The notes below the pieces were generated by a model. That model did no database searches, was not told where the DNA came from, and worked only from the letters and a program-made list of their open reading frames with translations. DNA of 64,000 nt, taken from JBOFOR01 sp051654865. Lineage in GTDB: Bacteria; Bacillota; Clostridia; Peptostreptococcales; Peptostreptococcaceae. Below are positions 8,667-17,964 of the stretch, in pieces (the stretch's first letter is position 1; every line of letters begins with the position of its first letter). The position numbers were made by a program, and so were the translations under genes. Location of the stretch: assembly GCA_051654865.1 (NCBI GenBank), contig JBOFYV010000007.1:32053-96052 (forward strand), read 5' to 3'.

Positions 8667-8993
8667 TTACTCAGATCTATTTATGCTATCTTCGCTACTA
8701 AAACCATTAGGATATCTCTTTTTTAATTTATCAATATTACCAGTAGCTACATCACTTAACTGGATATCTAATACATTACAAATATTAGATAAATACCACA
8801 TCACATCACCTAATTCTTTTACTACTTCCTCAACATCTAGCTCATGGTTGTGATATAAGTGTTTTTTTATTATATCTCCAAACTCACCAGCCTCACATAC
8901 TAGGCCAAGTGTATAGTTTGTTAATTCTGATTCATTAAAACTTCTAGTTCTTTGAACTTGATTTTGATATTCTTTAAATGTATCAATGCTCAT
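8667..8993 (-). CDS. MazG-like nucleoside triphosphate pyrophosphohydrolase
   Basis: 108 residues from the ATG at 8993, which has SD GGAGGGA 5 nt upstream; an earlier in-frame start would add a hydrophobic 28-residue stretch that the family lacks. The EAGEFGDIIKK helix followed by EEVVKELGDVMWYL gives the paired ExxE and ExxD metal-binding residues of all-alpha NTP pyrophosphatases. These enzymes split non-canonical (d)NTPs to the monophosphate and PPi. Single gene, convergent to the rhodanese. Confidence 0.85.
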   Translation of the reverse strand: MSIDTFKEYQNQVQRTRSFNESELTNYTLGLVCEAGEFGDIIKKHLYHNHELDVEEVVKELGDVMWYLSNICNVLDIQLSDVATGNIDKLKKRYPNGFSSEDSINRSE

Positions 8994-9195
8994 TACTTCC
9001 CTCCATAATAAATATAATAATATAGACATTATTTTACCAAATAATACAAAAATAATAAACAAAGATATAAAATACATTTACCCAAATAGGTATTATGTTT
9101 TATAATTAAATATATCTAAAGTGTTAAAAAACGTTTTACAAAAACGGAATGTATATATGCAAGTATCTGTTTAAGGATTGTAAGTGGAGGGTATT

Positions 9196-9690
9196 ATGAA
9201 TAAAACAAGAATAAATTTATTAATATGTGTATCTATAATAGCGATTGGATTTATACTTTTGGGGATAAAGAGTGAATTCAAAGTAAATAACTCATTGGAA
9301 TTTGATAAAGTAGATGTAGTATCAACTTGGACCTATGATAATGAAAAACAAGTACATAATTATGGATTTGATATAACAAATATTGAAACAAATATTATAA
9401 GCGATGAATTATTAAACTCAAAACTAAAAAGAGGAAGTATAAAAGATTGTCCAAATAATGAAACTAAGGAAGTTACTATTTTATTAGATGGAGAAAAGAT
9501 AAAAGACAAAGGCGATATATTATATTTATATGAAACAAAAATATATCTTAAGAATATAAATGATAAAAGCACATATTTATATATAGAAATATTAGATATT
9601 GATAATAAAAGCTTAAAAACCATTATAGAAAGACATTACACTATTGAGTCAAAAACTTTAGCTGATGCAATAAATAATCTGTACAAATAA
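9196..9690 (+). CDS. Membrane-anchored hypothetical protein
   Basis: 164 residues from ATG 9196, preferred because GGAGGG lies 5 nt upstream; the GTG at 9184 overlaps that SD. One N-terminal membrane segment (NLLICVSIIAIGFILLGI) is followed by a beta-rich extracytoplasmic domain of about 135 residues (STWTYDNEKQVHNYGFDI, EVTILLDGEKIKDKGDILYLYE). No lipobox Cys. Family not recognised; the next gene (2H phosphoesterase) is 47 nt away and may be co-transcribed. Confidence 0.65.
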   Translation: MNKTRINLLICVSIIAIGFILLGIKSEFKVNNSLEFDKVDVVSTWTYDNEKQVHNYGFDITNIETNIISDELLNSKLKRGSIKDCPNNETKEVTILLDGEKIKDKGDILYLYETKIYLKNINDKSTYLYIEILDIDNKSLKTIIERHYTIESKTLADAINNLYK

Positions 9691-9737
9691 TAAAAGATAA
9701 AAATGTATCTAACGCTAATATAAAGAGAGGTTAAAAT

Positions 9738-10283
9738 ATGAATGAACAAATTTTAAAAAGATGTATAATGATATTTCCTGAGTTTGAAAATATGGAAATA
9801 ATAGATAAAATCAGAGAAAAATATGACCCATTTGCAAACAATGTAGGACCACATGTTACATTGGTATTTCCTTTTGATAGTTCTATTAAATCAGAGGATT
9901 TAAAAGAGTATCTAAAAGAACATCTAAAAGATAAAAAGACATTTGAAATTAGATTAAAAGATATTATTAAAATAGATGATGATACAGGTAAATTTTTATT
10001 TTTAACAGTAAAAGATGGTAATGAAAAAGTAAAAGAGTTAAATAAACTTTTATACAGCGGTATTTTAAAAAAGTATAAACCTGGATTTTTGAATACTGTG
10101 GAGTTTATGCCTCATATGACTTTAGGAAAATTTGATTCTAGTGAAAAACTAAACATAGCATATGAAAATATAAAAAATATGCAAGATGAATTTAAATCAA
10201 CAGTAAAAAAGGTATCAGTTGAAATTATAGATGAAAATATGGATTCGATCATTGAAATGGAAATAGATTTAAAGGAAAAGTAA
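9738..10283 (+). CDS. 2H phosphoesterase superfamily protein (2'-5' RNA ligase-like)
   Basis: 181 residues. The two catalytic HxT motifs are present: GPHVTLVFPF with His39/Thr41 and MPHMTLGKF with His126/Thr128. The family contains LigT RNA ligases and cyclic phosphodiesterases acting on 2',3'-cyclic or 2'-5'-linked nucleotides. Cytoplasmic. SD GAGAGG. A very strong terminator follows. Confidence 0.85.
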   Translation: MNEQILKRCIMIFPEFENMEIIDKIREKYDPFANNVGPHVTLVFPFDSSIKSEDLKEYLKEHLKDKKTFEIRLKDIIKIDDDTGKFLFLTVKDGNEKVKELNKLLYSGILKKYKPGFLNTVEFMPHMTLGKFDSSEKLNIAYENIKNMQDEFKSTVKKVSVEIIDENMDSIIEMEIDLKEK

Positions 10284-10286
10284 GTA

Positions 10287-10328
10287 CATAAATAAAGTAG
10301 ACAATAAAATTTGTCTACTTTATTTATG
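10287..10328 (+). terminator. Strong intrinsic terminator after the 2H gene
   Basis: 18-bp perfect stem CATAAATAAAGTAGACAA / TTGTCTACTTTATTTATG with a 6-nt loop. Confidence 0.8.
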
Positions 10329-10429
10329 TATATATGAAATTTATGTTAAAAGAACTATATTAAAAAAATTATACATTATAATAATAGATATGAAGAAAGC
10401 ATTAATAAACTTAAAGTGATGTGATGATA

Positions 10430-11743
10430 ATGAATAAAATATTTAAATTATCTTGGCCAGTAATGTTAGGAATGATTTTGCAGAGTCTGTTGTCTACTGT
10501 TGATATGGTGTTTATAGGTAAATTAGGTACCTATGAACTAGCAGCAGTTGGAATATCTAACTCTGCTTTAACTGTTGTTTTTGTAATATCAACATTTGTA
10601 TCTGCAGGGGTAGTTGCATTAGTATCTAGATATTATGGTGAAGGTGATTTAGAAAAAGTAAAACAAGTAAGTACCCAAGCATATTTACTATCATTAGTTA
10701 TTGGGGTAGTAGTAAGTATTGTATGCTGTAGTTTTACCAAACCATTTCTTAAAATTTTATTTAACCCAGAACAAAGAACTCTTCAATATGCATATGATTT
10801 TTCTGTTATTGTATTTTCAGGAACGGCCTTAGTGTTTATATCATCAACTCTTAGAACAATAGTACAATCAATAGGGAATACTAAAACTCCCTTATATATT
10901 TTTGGATTAGCAAATGTTTTAAATATTATACTTGATCCAATACTTATATATGGGTTTGATTTAGGGGTGAAAGGTGCTGCTATAGCAACCTTGAGTTCTA
11001 CTATACTTAGCTTTATATTAATGAACATAGTTATAATAAAGAGATTGTACAACAATGATAAACGTTTATTTATTAAATCTCTAAAAATATCTAAGTCAGT
11101 TTCTGTAAGAATACTAAAAATAGGAAGTTGGGCGTGCATTAAAGAGGTTACAAGACCTGTTACAGGAATGCTTATGGTTAGCTTGGTATACCTTGTAGGT
11201 AAAGAAGTTGGAAGTGCTGCGTTTTCAGTAGGTCAACAAATATTCAATTATACATTTATATTTTTAAATGGACTATCTATATCCATATCGATACTAGTAG
11301 GTCAAAATTTAGGGAAAGGTAATATTGACGAATGTTACAAATTAATTAAATCAGGGTTGAAGCTTGCCTTTATAAATATGCTAGTATTTGCAATTCCGTA
11401 TTTTATATTTCCTAAAAATATGATTTCTATATTTTCTACAGACCTAGAAGTTATAAGTGTAGGTTCATCTTATCTTAGAATTACTTATTTAGGCTTATTA
11501 TTTGTAGTTTTCCCCATAATATTAGGAGGTGTATTTCAAGGGTCAGGTGATACTAAGCCACCGATGGTATCATCAATAGTAGCTAATGTAGTATTGAAGC
11601 TACCACTAGCATATTTATTAGCAATAACATTTAAATTAGGCCTTAATGGGGTTTGGATAGCAATTGCTTTATCTGTTTTAATAGAAGCAATAATGATTGT
11701 AAATTATTATAAAAAAGATAAATGGAGGGAAAAATTAATTTGA
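10430..11743 (+). CDS. MATE family efflux transporter (1 of 3)
   Basis: 437 residues from ATG 10430; a GTG at 10421 and an ATG at 10424 are in frame and the SD is weak (AAAGTGATG). Twelve membrane segments in two halves. MATE hallmarks: SLLSTVDMVFIGKLG near residue 22-36, FVSAGVVALVSRYYG in the first half, and the matching VGQQIFNYTF and GGVFQGSGDTKPP in the second. MATE pumps export cationic drugs or metabolites with Na+ or H+. The stop codon overlaps the start of the acetyltransferase gene (TGATG), so the two are translationally coupled. Substrate unknown. Confidence 0.85.
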   Translation: MNKIFKLSWPVMLGMILQSLLSTVDMVFIGKLGTYELAAVGISNSALTVVFVISTFVSAGVVALVSRYYGEGDLEKVKQVSTQAYLLSLVIGVVVSIVCCSFTKPFLKILFNPEQRTLQYAYDFSVIVFSGTALVFISSTLRTIVQSIGNTKTPLYIFGLANVLNIILDPILIYGFDLGVKGAAIATLSSTILSFILMNIVIIKRLYNNDKRLFIKSLKISKSVSVRILKIGSWACIKEVTRPVTGMLMVSLVYLVGKEVGSAAFSVGQQIFNYTFIFLNGLSISISILVGQNLGKGNIDECYKLIKSGLKLAFINMLVFAIPYFIFPKNMISIFSTDLEVISVGSSYLRITYLGLLFVVFPIILGGVFQGSGDTKPPMVSSIVANVVLKLPLAYLLAITFKLGLNGVWIAIALSVLIEAIMIVNYYKKDKWREKLI

Positions 11744-12483
11744 TGCTTTATGAGAGTGAGTTAAATGTTAATATTAAAAAATTACTATATAAAGATTTAA
11801 TAAGCAATTTAAATATTATTGGAATATTAGAAAATCAAGAAAATACAAAAATATATGTTGATGACATAAATTATCCAACAGGAATAGTAGTTAATATAGG
11901 GTATTTGAATTATATGTATACAGAAAATGAAAAATTTACAGATAAGGTTATAGACTATATCTCAAATAATAAAGGTGAGTATGGATTTAGCGGGGTGAAA
12001 AGTGAAATTGCTAAAAAAATACAATCAAGATTTAAAGTGGAATGGAAGAATCCTTGCACATTATATTATTATGATAATAACAAATATATTAGGAGTAGTA
12101 TTAAAGATAATGTATGTAGCTTAAGCGTTGATTATGCAGAAATAGTTAATAATTATTATACTTTTAAAGATGAAGATTCCTTATTTGAAATAAAAGAATC
12201 TATATTAAATAGAGTTAGCAAATGTGTATTTAAAGAAGGTGAATTGGCATCTTGGTTACTGATTCATAAAGATAATTCACTAGGTCCAATGTTTACGAGA
12301 GAAGAATATAGAAAAGAAGGGTATGCAGTAGATATTACGTTAAGTTTGGTTGATGAAATTTTAGATCAAGGTAAGATACCATATTTACAAGTAGAAAAGG
12401 GGAATTATGCATCTGAGAAGTTAGCTGAAAAATGTGGATTTAAACAATATGGAAATTGTGAATGGTTTGGTATCAGAGTATAA
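11743..12483 (+). CDS. GNAT family N-acetyltransferase
   Basis: 246 residues from ATG 11743, sharing one base with the TGA of the MATE gene; its SD GGAGGG lies in the last MATE codons. An ATG at 11722 is in frame but overlaps that SD. The GNAT core is in the last 90 residues: ASWLLIHKDNSLGPMFTREEYRKEGYA, where the R..GYA part is the acetyl-CoA pyrophosphate loop, then LQVEKGNYASEKLAEKCGFKQYG. The N-terminal 140 residues match the long GNAT_acetyltr_2-like arrangement. Coupling to an efflux pump suggests modify-and-export of one compound, which is inference. Confidence 0.8.
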   Translation: MLYESELNVNIKKLLYKDLISNLNIIGILENQENTKIYVDDINYPTGIVVNIGYLNYMYTENEKFTDKVIDYISNNKGEYGFSGVKSEIAKKIQSRFKVEWKNPCTLYYYDNNKYIRSSIKDNVCSLSVDYAEIVNNYYTFKDEDSLFEIKESILNRVSKCVFKEGELASWLLIHKDNSLGPMFTREEYRKEGYAVDITLSLVDEILDQGKIPYLQVEKGNYASEKLAEKCGFKQYGNCEWFGIRV

Positions 12484-12521
12484 ATTATTATATTTATAAT
12501 CGATAAAGTCGTATAATACAT

Positions 12522-12579
12522 AAAGTATAATTATAGGAATGTAAAATGTAATTCATAGTCCTATAATTATACTTTTTTA
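12522..12579 (+). terminator. Intrinsic terminator after the acetyltransferase gene
   Basis: 17-bp perfect stem AAAGTATAATTATAGGA / TCCTATAATTATACTTT, 20-nt loop, T6. Confidence 0.85.
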
Positions 12580-12590
12580 TATATAAAATA

Positions 12591-12619
12591 TTGCTAAAAT
12601 ATGACATAAGTATTATTAT
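12591..12619 (+). promoter_or_regulatory. Predicted sigma-A promoter of the RND-TetR operon
   Basis: TTGCTA at 12591-12596, a 17-nt spacer and TATTAT at 12614-12619. Transcription would start near 12626, just before the operator dyad at 12631. Confidence 0.5.
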
Positions 12620-12630
12620 ATTATTACAAG

Positions 12631-12644
12631 ACTGACCAGTCGGT
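12631..12644. promoter_or_regulatory. TetR-type operator ACTGACC-AGTCGGT
   Basis: An imperfect dyad with half-sites ACTGACC and (reversed) ACCGACT, 5 of 7 positions equal. It fits the ACyGACy-type half-sites bound by efflux-regulating TetR proteins. It sits at about +5 of the predicted transcript and 25 nt before the RND start codon, and the operon encodes a TetR protein, so autorepression is the natural reading. Confidence 0.6.
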
Positions 12645-12668
12645 TCTAAAAAGCGAAGGGGTGAAATT

Positions 12669-15600
12669 ATGATTTCTAAATTTAGCGTAAAAAGACCATT
12701 TACAGTAGCGGTAGGTGTAATAATGGTACTAATATTAGGTATTGTATCATTTATGAATATGACTACAGACTTATTACCAAGTGTTGATCTACCGTATGTG
12801 ATGGTGAATACAGTGTATCCAGGTGCTAGTCCTGAAAAGGTAGAAGCTACTGTAAGTAAGCCGTTAGAACAGGCACTAGCAACAACTAGTGGGTTAGAAA
12901 ATATAAGTTCTGTATCAAGTGAAAACTCCAGCATGGTTATACTAGAGTTTAATCAAGACGTAAATATGGATTCTGCTATGATTGATGTTAGTGGAAAGAT
13001 AGATATGGTAAAAGGTATGTTTGATGAAGGTGTTCAATCTCCTGTTACAGTAAAGATGAATCCTGATATGATGCCTATAATGATGTTAAGTATTGATATT
13101 GAGGATATGGATATTAAAGAAGTAACAAAGTATGTAAATGATAATATAATGCCTAAATTTGAAAGAATAGAAGGTGTAGCATCTGTAAGTGCAGTAGGTT
13201 TAGTACAAGATCAACTGAAGATTAAACTAGATGAGAAAAAAATCGATGATATAAATAATAAGATACTAGCAAACATAGATGATGAATTATCAATACAGCA
13301 AAATGAATTAAATAAATCTAAAACAGATTTGAGTAAATCAAAACAAGAATTAGATAGTCAAAAGAAAAATCAAACCTCACAAATAGAGAGTGGACTAAAG
13401 GAATTACAAACAGCAAAAAAAGAGTTACAAGCAGCGGTTAATGTAATTGGTTTATCAAAGGGAGAGTTACAAGATAAAATCGATGAAGCTAATATGGCAT
13501 ATGCACAAAACTCATTGCAGCTTAGTACTTTGAAAGAAGCACAACGTAATCTAGTAGAAGGTTCTGAAGAGTACATAAAGCTTCAAGGGCAAATAACTGC
13601 ACTAGAAGAAGTTGATGCTAAAATTAAAGAAGGTATAAGTCAGGCTAAAAAGGGAATAGAAGCTATCGATTCTTTAGCTCAATTAGATGCAAAGGAAAAA
13701 GAGTTATTAACAGGTAAAGTAACTTTAGAAAAAGAGTTAAATAATGCATCAAGTCAAATAACTCAAGGTGAATCTCAATTAAAATCAGCACAAGAACAAT
13801 TAGATAATGCAAAAGAAAGTGCATATAAAAGTGCTAATATAAAAGATAAAATTACTCCTGAAATGATAGGAAATATATTAACGGCTGAGAATTTCTCTAT
13901 GCCAGCAGGATACATTAAAGAAAATGAAACACAATACTCTGTAAAAGTAGGAGAACAATTTGCAACTGTAGAAGAGTTGGAAAATTTACTATTATTTAAT
14001 GTAGATGTCAAAGGAGTAGGAGACATTAAAATTAAAGATGTAGCTAGTGTGGAATTTGTGGATAATTCTTCAGATACATATACAAACGTTAATGGCAATC
14101 CAGGTATAATGCTTACATTCCAAAAATCAAGTGCATATTCAACTGCAAATGTAACTAAGTCTATTAATAAAACTATAAGTAGTTTATCTAATGAAAATGA
14201 TAAAATGCATATTACAACGTTAATGGATCAAGGTGTGTATATAGATTTAATAATAGATAGTGTATTAAGTAACTTAATATATGGAGGAATACTAGCAGTT
14301 ATAGTATTATTACTTTTCCTAAGAAGCTTTAAGACTACAATTGTTGTAGCTTTTAGTATTCCAATAAGTGTGCTATTTGCAATAGTACTTATGTACTTTA
14401 GTGGTATTACATTAAATATAATATCTTTATCAGGTTTAGCACTTGGTGTGGGTATGCTAGTTGATAATAGTATTGTTGTTATTGAAAATATATACAGACT
14501 AAGAAATGAAGGAATGAGTATGGCAAAAGCTGCAGTATATGGTGCTAAACAAGTTGCAGCAGCGATTAGTGCATCAACATTAACTACAATATGTGTATTT
14601 TTACCTATAGTGTTTACTGGTGGTATGACTAAACAATTATTTGTAGATATGGGGCTTACTATAGCATATTCATTGATTGCAAGTTTGGTTGTAGCCTTAA
14701 CCGTAGTTCCAGCTATGAGTTCAAATTTATTAACTAAAGTAGATGAGAAAGAACATATTCTATTTGATAAGTTTGTAAATATATATGAAGTTATATTAAG
14801 AAAAAGCTTAAAACATAAAATAGTTGTAATATTATTTGCAATAGCATTATTAGGATTTAGTGGATATAAAGCAGTAACAATGGGAACAAGCTTTATGCCT
14901 ACAATGGATTCAACGCAGATGACAGCAACATTAACAATGCCAAAAGAAAGTAAAAAAAGTGATACTTATAAAATGAGTGATAAGTTTATTGATACATTGT
15001 TAACTATTGAAGATATAGAAACAGTAGGTGCTATGGAAAGTACTGGAATGATGGGACAAGCAGGAGAAGGAATGTCCTTTTATATAATACTAAAAGAAGA
15101 GAAGAAATTATCAAATATTGAGGTAGAAGATTTAATATATGAAAAAACTAAAGATTTAGAGTGTGAAATAAAAGTAACAGCATCAAATATGGATATGAGT
15201 GCTTTAGGTGGTTCTGGAATACAAATAGAAGTAAAAGGAACTGATCTAGATAAACTTCAGGAAATAGCAAAAGATTTAGCAGCAGTTTTATCTACAGTTG
15301 AAGGCGTTGCAGATGTATCTAATGGTATGGAAGATGCATCGACAGAAACACGTGTAGTAGTAGATAAGAATAAGGCAATGGAATATGGATTGACAGTAGC
15401 TCAAGTATATCAAAAGGTATCTAGTATCATAGAGGAAGAAAAAGAGGCAACAAAAGTTACTATAGAAAATAATGAATATCCAGTTATAGTAGCAAGTGAT
15501 GTTGATATTTCAAGATCAGATTTAAAAAAATATAAAATAAAGGCAACTAAAGGTCAGGAAGAAGTAGAAATAAAGTTATCTGATATAGCATCTATACAAA

Positions 15601-16307
15601 GTGCGAATAGCTTAGCTTCTATAAATAGAGATAATCAATCAAGATACATTACAGTAAGTGCATCAATTGATTCTAAGTTTAATATCGGGCTAGTGAGTAG
15701 AGATGTACAATCAAAGCTAAAAGATTATGAGTTACCATCAGGATATACAATTGAAATGAAAGGTGAAAATGAAACCATTAATAAATCATTTACAGATTTA
15801 TTACTTATGGGAGCATTAGCTATAGTATTCGTATACTTAATAATGGTTGCTCAGTTCCAATCGTTACTATCTCCATTTATAGTAATGTTTACAATACCTT
15901 TAGCATTTACAGGAGGATTACTTGCATTATTAGTGACTAATAATGACTTAAGTGTAATATCATTACTAGGGTTCCTAGTATTATCAGGTGTGGTAGTAAA
16001 TAATGGTATAGTATTTGTTGATTATATTAATCAACTAAGATTAAGTGGAATGAAGAAAAAAGATGCTATAATAGAAACAGGACGTACTCGTATTAGACCT
16101 ATACTTATGACAGCTCTTACAACAATATTAGCAATGTCAACAATGGCGATAGGTGTTGGTATGGGTGCAGAAATGACACAAGGGTTAGCTATAGTGACTA
16201 TTGGAGGGTTATTATATGGAACGGTACTTACATTAGTTGTTATACCAGTTTTATATGATTTATTACATAAAAAAGAATTAAAGCAAATCCTAATAGAGGA
16301 GGAATAA
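12669..16307 (+). CDS. RND efflux permease with long coiled-coil insertion
   Basis: 1212 residues, longer than the usual 1020-1060. It begins with the conserved FSVKRPFTVAVGVIM first membrane helix and LLPSVDLPYVMVNTVYPGASPEKVE porter-domain start. Residues ~205-390 are an insertion of Lys/Glu/Gln-rich heptads (SIQQNELNKSKTDLSKSKQELDSQ..., LDAKEKELLTGKVTLEKELNN) that reads as a long coiled-coil hairpin in the first extracytoplasmic loop. The transmembrane core has GVGMLVDNSIVVIENI (proton-relay Asp) and the second-half equivalent LSGVVVNNGIVFVDYI. Related to the SwrC/HAE1 group. No membrane fusion protein gene is present; a Gram-positive cell may not need one. Good SD GGGGTGA. Cotranscribed with its repressor. 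Confidence 0.9.
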   Translation: MISKFSVKRPFTVAVGVIMVLILGIVSFMNMTTDLLPSVDLPYVMVNTVYPGASPEKVEATVSKPLEQALATTSGLENISSVSSENSSMVILEFNQDVNMDSAMIDVSGKIDMVKGMFDEGVQSPVTVKMNPDMMPIMMLSIDIEDMDIKEVTKYVNDNIMPKFERIEGVASVSAVGLVQDQLKIKLDEKKIDDINNKILANIDDELSIQQNELNKSKTDLSKSKQELDSQKKNQTSQIESGLKELQTAKKELQAAVNVIGLSKGELQDKIDEANMAYAQNSLQLSTLKEAQRNLVEGSEEYIKLQGQITALEEVDAKIKEGISQAKKGIEAIDSLAQLDAKEKELLTGKVTLEKELNNASSQITQGESQLKSAQEQLDNAKESAYKSANIKDKITPEMIGNILTAENFSMPAGYIKENETQYSVKVGEQFATVEELENLLLFNVDVKGVGDIKIKDVASVEFVDNSSDTYTNVNGNPGIMLTFQKSSAYSTANVTKSINKTISSLSNENDKMHITTLMDQGVYIDLIIDSVLSNLIYGGILAVIVLLLFLRSFKTTIVVAFSIPISVLFAIVLMYFSGITLNIISLSGLALGVGMLVDNSIVVIENIYRLRNEGMSMAKAAVYGAKQVAAAISASTLTTICVFLPIVFTGGMTKQLFVDMGLTIAYSLIASLVVALTVVPAMSSNLLTKVDEKEHILFDKFVNIYEVILRKSLKHKIVVILFAIALLGFSGYKAVTMGTSFMPTMDSTQMTATLTMPKESKKSDTYKMSDKFIDTLLTIEDIETVGAMESTGMMGQAGEGMSFYIILKEEKKLSNIEVEDLIYEKTKDLECEIKVTASNMDMSALGGSGIQIEVKGTDLDKLQEIAKDLAAVLSTVEGVADVSNGMEDASTETRVVVDKNKAMEYGLTVAQVYQKVSSIIEEEKEATKVTIENNEYPVIVASDVDISRSDLKKYKIKATKGQEEVEIKLSDIASIQSANSLASINRDNQSRYITVSASIDSKFNIGLVSRDVQSKLKDYELPSGYTIEMKGENETINKSFTDLLLMGALAIVFVYLIMVAQFQSLLSPFIVMFTIPLAFTGGLLALLVTNNDLSVISLLGFLVLSGVVVNNGIVFVDYINQLRLSGMKKKDAIIETGRTRIRPILMTALTTILAMSTMAIGVGMGAEMTQGLAIVTIGGLLYGTVLTLVVIPVLYDLLHKKELKQILIEEE

Positions 16308-16308
16308 A

Positions 16309-16923
16309 ATGAGTTATGAAAATAAGTACTCAAAAAAAGAAATTTTAGTTTTTGAGGGATTTATAAAACTTGTAGATGAAGGCGTTAGTTTAAGTAGTAT
16401 TAAAGTTGCAGATATAGCGAAATCAGCAGGAATAGGTAAAGGCACAGTTTACGAATATTTTAGAAATAAAGAAGAAGTAATAGCAAAATCCATTTTGTAC
16501 AAGATGCACAAGGAATTTGCCAATATGATAATAAAGATAGAAAATGTTGACGGATTTAAAAATAAATGTGATGTTGGATTTCAAGAAATTCTAGAAGTAA
16601 TGACCAGTAGATGTGCATATTTTCAAATGTTAATGACAAGTAGGGAAATACATGATGTATTTAAATGTATAAATCATGGCAAAGATGAAATGATTGAATT
16701 TAGAGATTACGTTGTTGAAATACTTGAACCTATTATTGAATTAGGCATAAAAGAAGGTATAATAAACTATAAACTTGATAAGATTTATATTAGAAGTGTA
16801 TTTGTTAGTGTTTGTAGTGGGATATCAACGATTTCTCGTTTTCAGTTTGGAGAATTTAATCAAAGTGATCTGATAAGACAAAAAGATATTGCGTATACAA
16901 TGTTAATAAAAGCATTAAACTAA
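16309..16923 (+). CDS. TetR/AcrR family repressor of the RND operon
   Basis: 204 residues. The N-terminal helix-turn-helix is clear: SSIKVADIAKSAGIGKGTVYEYFRNKEEVIAKSI, about residues 23-57. The remaining helical part is the ligand-binding and dimer domain, including MTSRCAYFQMLMTSREIHDVF. It starts one base after the RND stop with SD GAGGAGG. Location in the same operon and a matching dyad at 12631-12644 point to autoregulated control of the pump. Ligand unknown. Followed by a terminator. Confidence 0.92.
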   Translation: MSYENKYSKKEILVFEGFIKLVDEGVSLSSIKVADIAKSAGIGKGTVYEYFRNKEEVIAKSILYKMHKEFANMIIKIENVDGFKNKCDVGFQEILEVMTSRCAYFQMLMTSREIHDVFKCINHGKDEMIEFRDYVVEILEPIIELGIKEGIINYKLDKIYIRSVFVSVCSGISTISRFQFGEFNQSDLIRQKDIAYTMLIKALN

Positions 16924-16925
16924 GA

Positions 16926-16954
16926 AAAGCTAGCAAAATTTGCTAGCTTTTTTT
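16926..16954 (+). terminator. Intrinsic terminator of the RND-TetR operon
   Basis: 11-bp perfect stem AAGCTAGCAAA / TTTGCTAGCTT followed by T7. Confidence 0.88.
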
Positions 16955-17179
16955 GTGAAAATCGTACAAGCAAAAACGACAAAAAAATACGAAAACAATG
17001 CTATATATAAGGATATTGAATCAAAAAAAGTATTTTCATATTGAAAGAAATGTCGAAAATAAAGAAAAAATAATACGATAAGCTTTATTGAAATACTGTT
17101 ATTTAAAAATACAAAGGAAAGCTACATTCCTTTAGTGAATTATATATATACAGAGATTTTAATAAAGGGGACAAAATAT
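16955..17179 (+). other. Upstream region of the glucosaminidase gene
   Basis: 225 nt of A-rich sequence. Besides the 0A-like boxes it has a small hairpin AAAGGAA-gctaca-TTCCTTT at 17113-17133 that would lie in the mRNA leader and could pair with or mask purine-rich sequence. No other structure seen. Confidence 0.4.
17051..17057 (+). promoter_or_regulatory. Spo0A box TGTCGAA upstream of the glucosaminidase gene
   Basis: An exact match to the 0A box used by the sporulation master regulator Spo0A in Bacillus and Clostridia, 129 nt before the start codon. A near match on the opposite strand (TTTGTCGTT, 16974-16982) lies 70 nt upstream. A 7-bp motif can arise by chance. Confidence 0.35.
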
Positions 17180-17878
17180 ATGAAATTGAGTAAAAAAATG
17201 GTTAGCTTAATGTGCTTATCTTTAGTGATGATGGGTTTTGGCAAATCATCAACAAGTAACATAATAGATGATTCAAATTTAAGCTCAAAAGTAATTAATA
17301 AGGCTACAGATAATGTAGTCAAAGAAGCATCTATAGAAATTGAAGAAAAAGAATATATAGATGAAGAAAAAGAACGTATAGATATAGAAAATATTGAAGT
17401 CAGATATACAAGAAGTGATATGACAGTACCGAGTAATATAACAAAAGAGGAACTAGAGAACGTATTTGAAAAATACAAAGGTGCATCAACTATGAATCAT
17501 CTTGCAAGTGCATTTGTAGATGCGGAGAAAGCGTACGGAGTAAATGCGTTTGCTATGGCAGGAATAGTAGCATTAGAAAGTGGATTTGCAACATCAAGAA
17601 GAGCAGTGGAAGATAATAATCTAACAGGATATGAAGTATATGCGGATGATTCAAAAGGAAGGTTATTTTCTAGTCAATACGAAAGTATAATGCAAACTGC
17701 AAAGCATTTAGGTAAAAATTATTTAACTGAAGGTGGTCAATACTATAATGGGGTATCTGTAGATGCGGTACAAGTATCATATTGCCCTGATGAAGGTAAA
17801 GGTAAAAATTGGAACGGGAAAGTAGATTCATTAGCTTTAGGTTTTTTTAAAACCTATGAAGAAATTTATAAGAATTAA
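17180..17878 (+). CDS. Secreted N-acetylglucosaminidase-domain protein (peptidoglycan hydrolase)
   Basis: 232 residues from ATG 17180, which has SD AAAGGGG and begins a proper signal peptide (MKLSKKMVSLMCLSLVMMGFG); an earlier in-frame start would put 15 odd residues before it. Residues 25-90 are an acidic linker (IEIEEKEYIDEEKERIDIENIE). The C-terminal 130 residues are a glucosaminidase (GH73-like) domain: LASAFVDAEKAYGVNAFAMAGIVALESGFATS with the catalytic Glu133, then NLTGY and YSYCPDEG-type ends. It should cut GlcNAc-MurNAc bonds in the cell wall. A Spo0A box lies upstream. Confidence 0.85.
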   Translation: MKLSKKMVSLMCLSLVMMGFGKSSTSNIIDDSNLSSKVINKATDNVVKEASIEIEEKEYIDEEKERIDIENIEVRYTRSDMTVPSNITKEELENVFEKYKGASTMNHLASAFVDAEKAYGVNAFAMAGIVALESGFATSRRAVEDNNLTGYEVYADDSKGRLFSSQYESIMQTAKHLGKNYLTEGGQYYNGVSVDAVQVSYCPDEGKGKNWNGKVDSLALGFFKTYEEIYKN

Positions 17879-17964
17879 ATAGAAAAAGTTACCTCCTTTT
17901 AAATAGTATTAAAGTCTTAAGATATGGGATATTTATATTATAGATGGCATAATGGAGGTGGGGA

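Noticed and set aside
12494..12934. Minus-strand frame opposite the RND start
   Set aside because: It overlaps a strong gene, a terminator and the operator, and its composition is a mirror of the sense frame.
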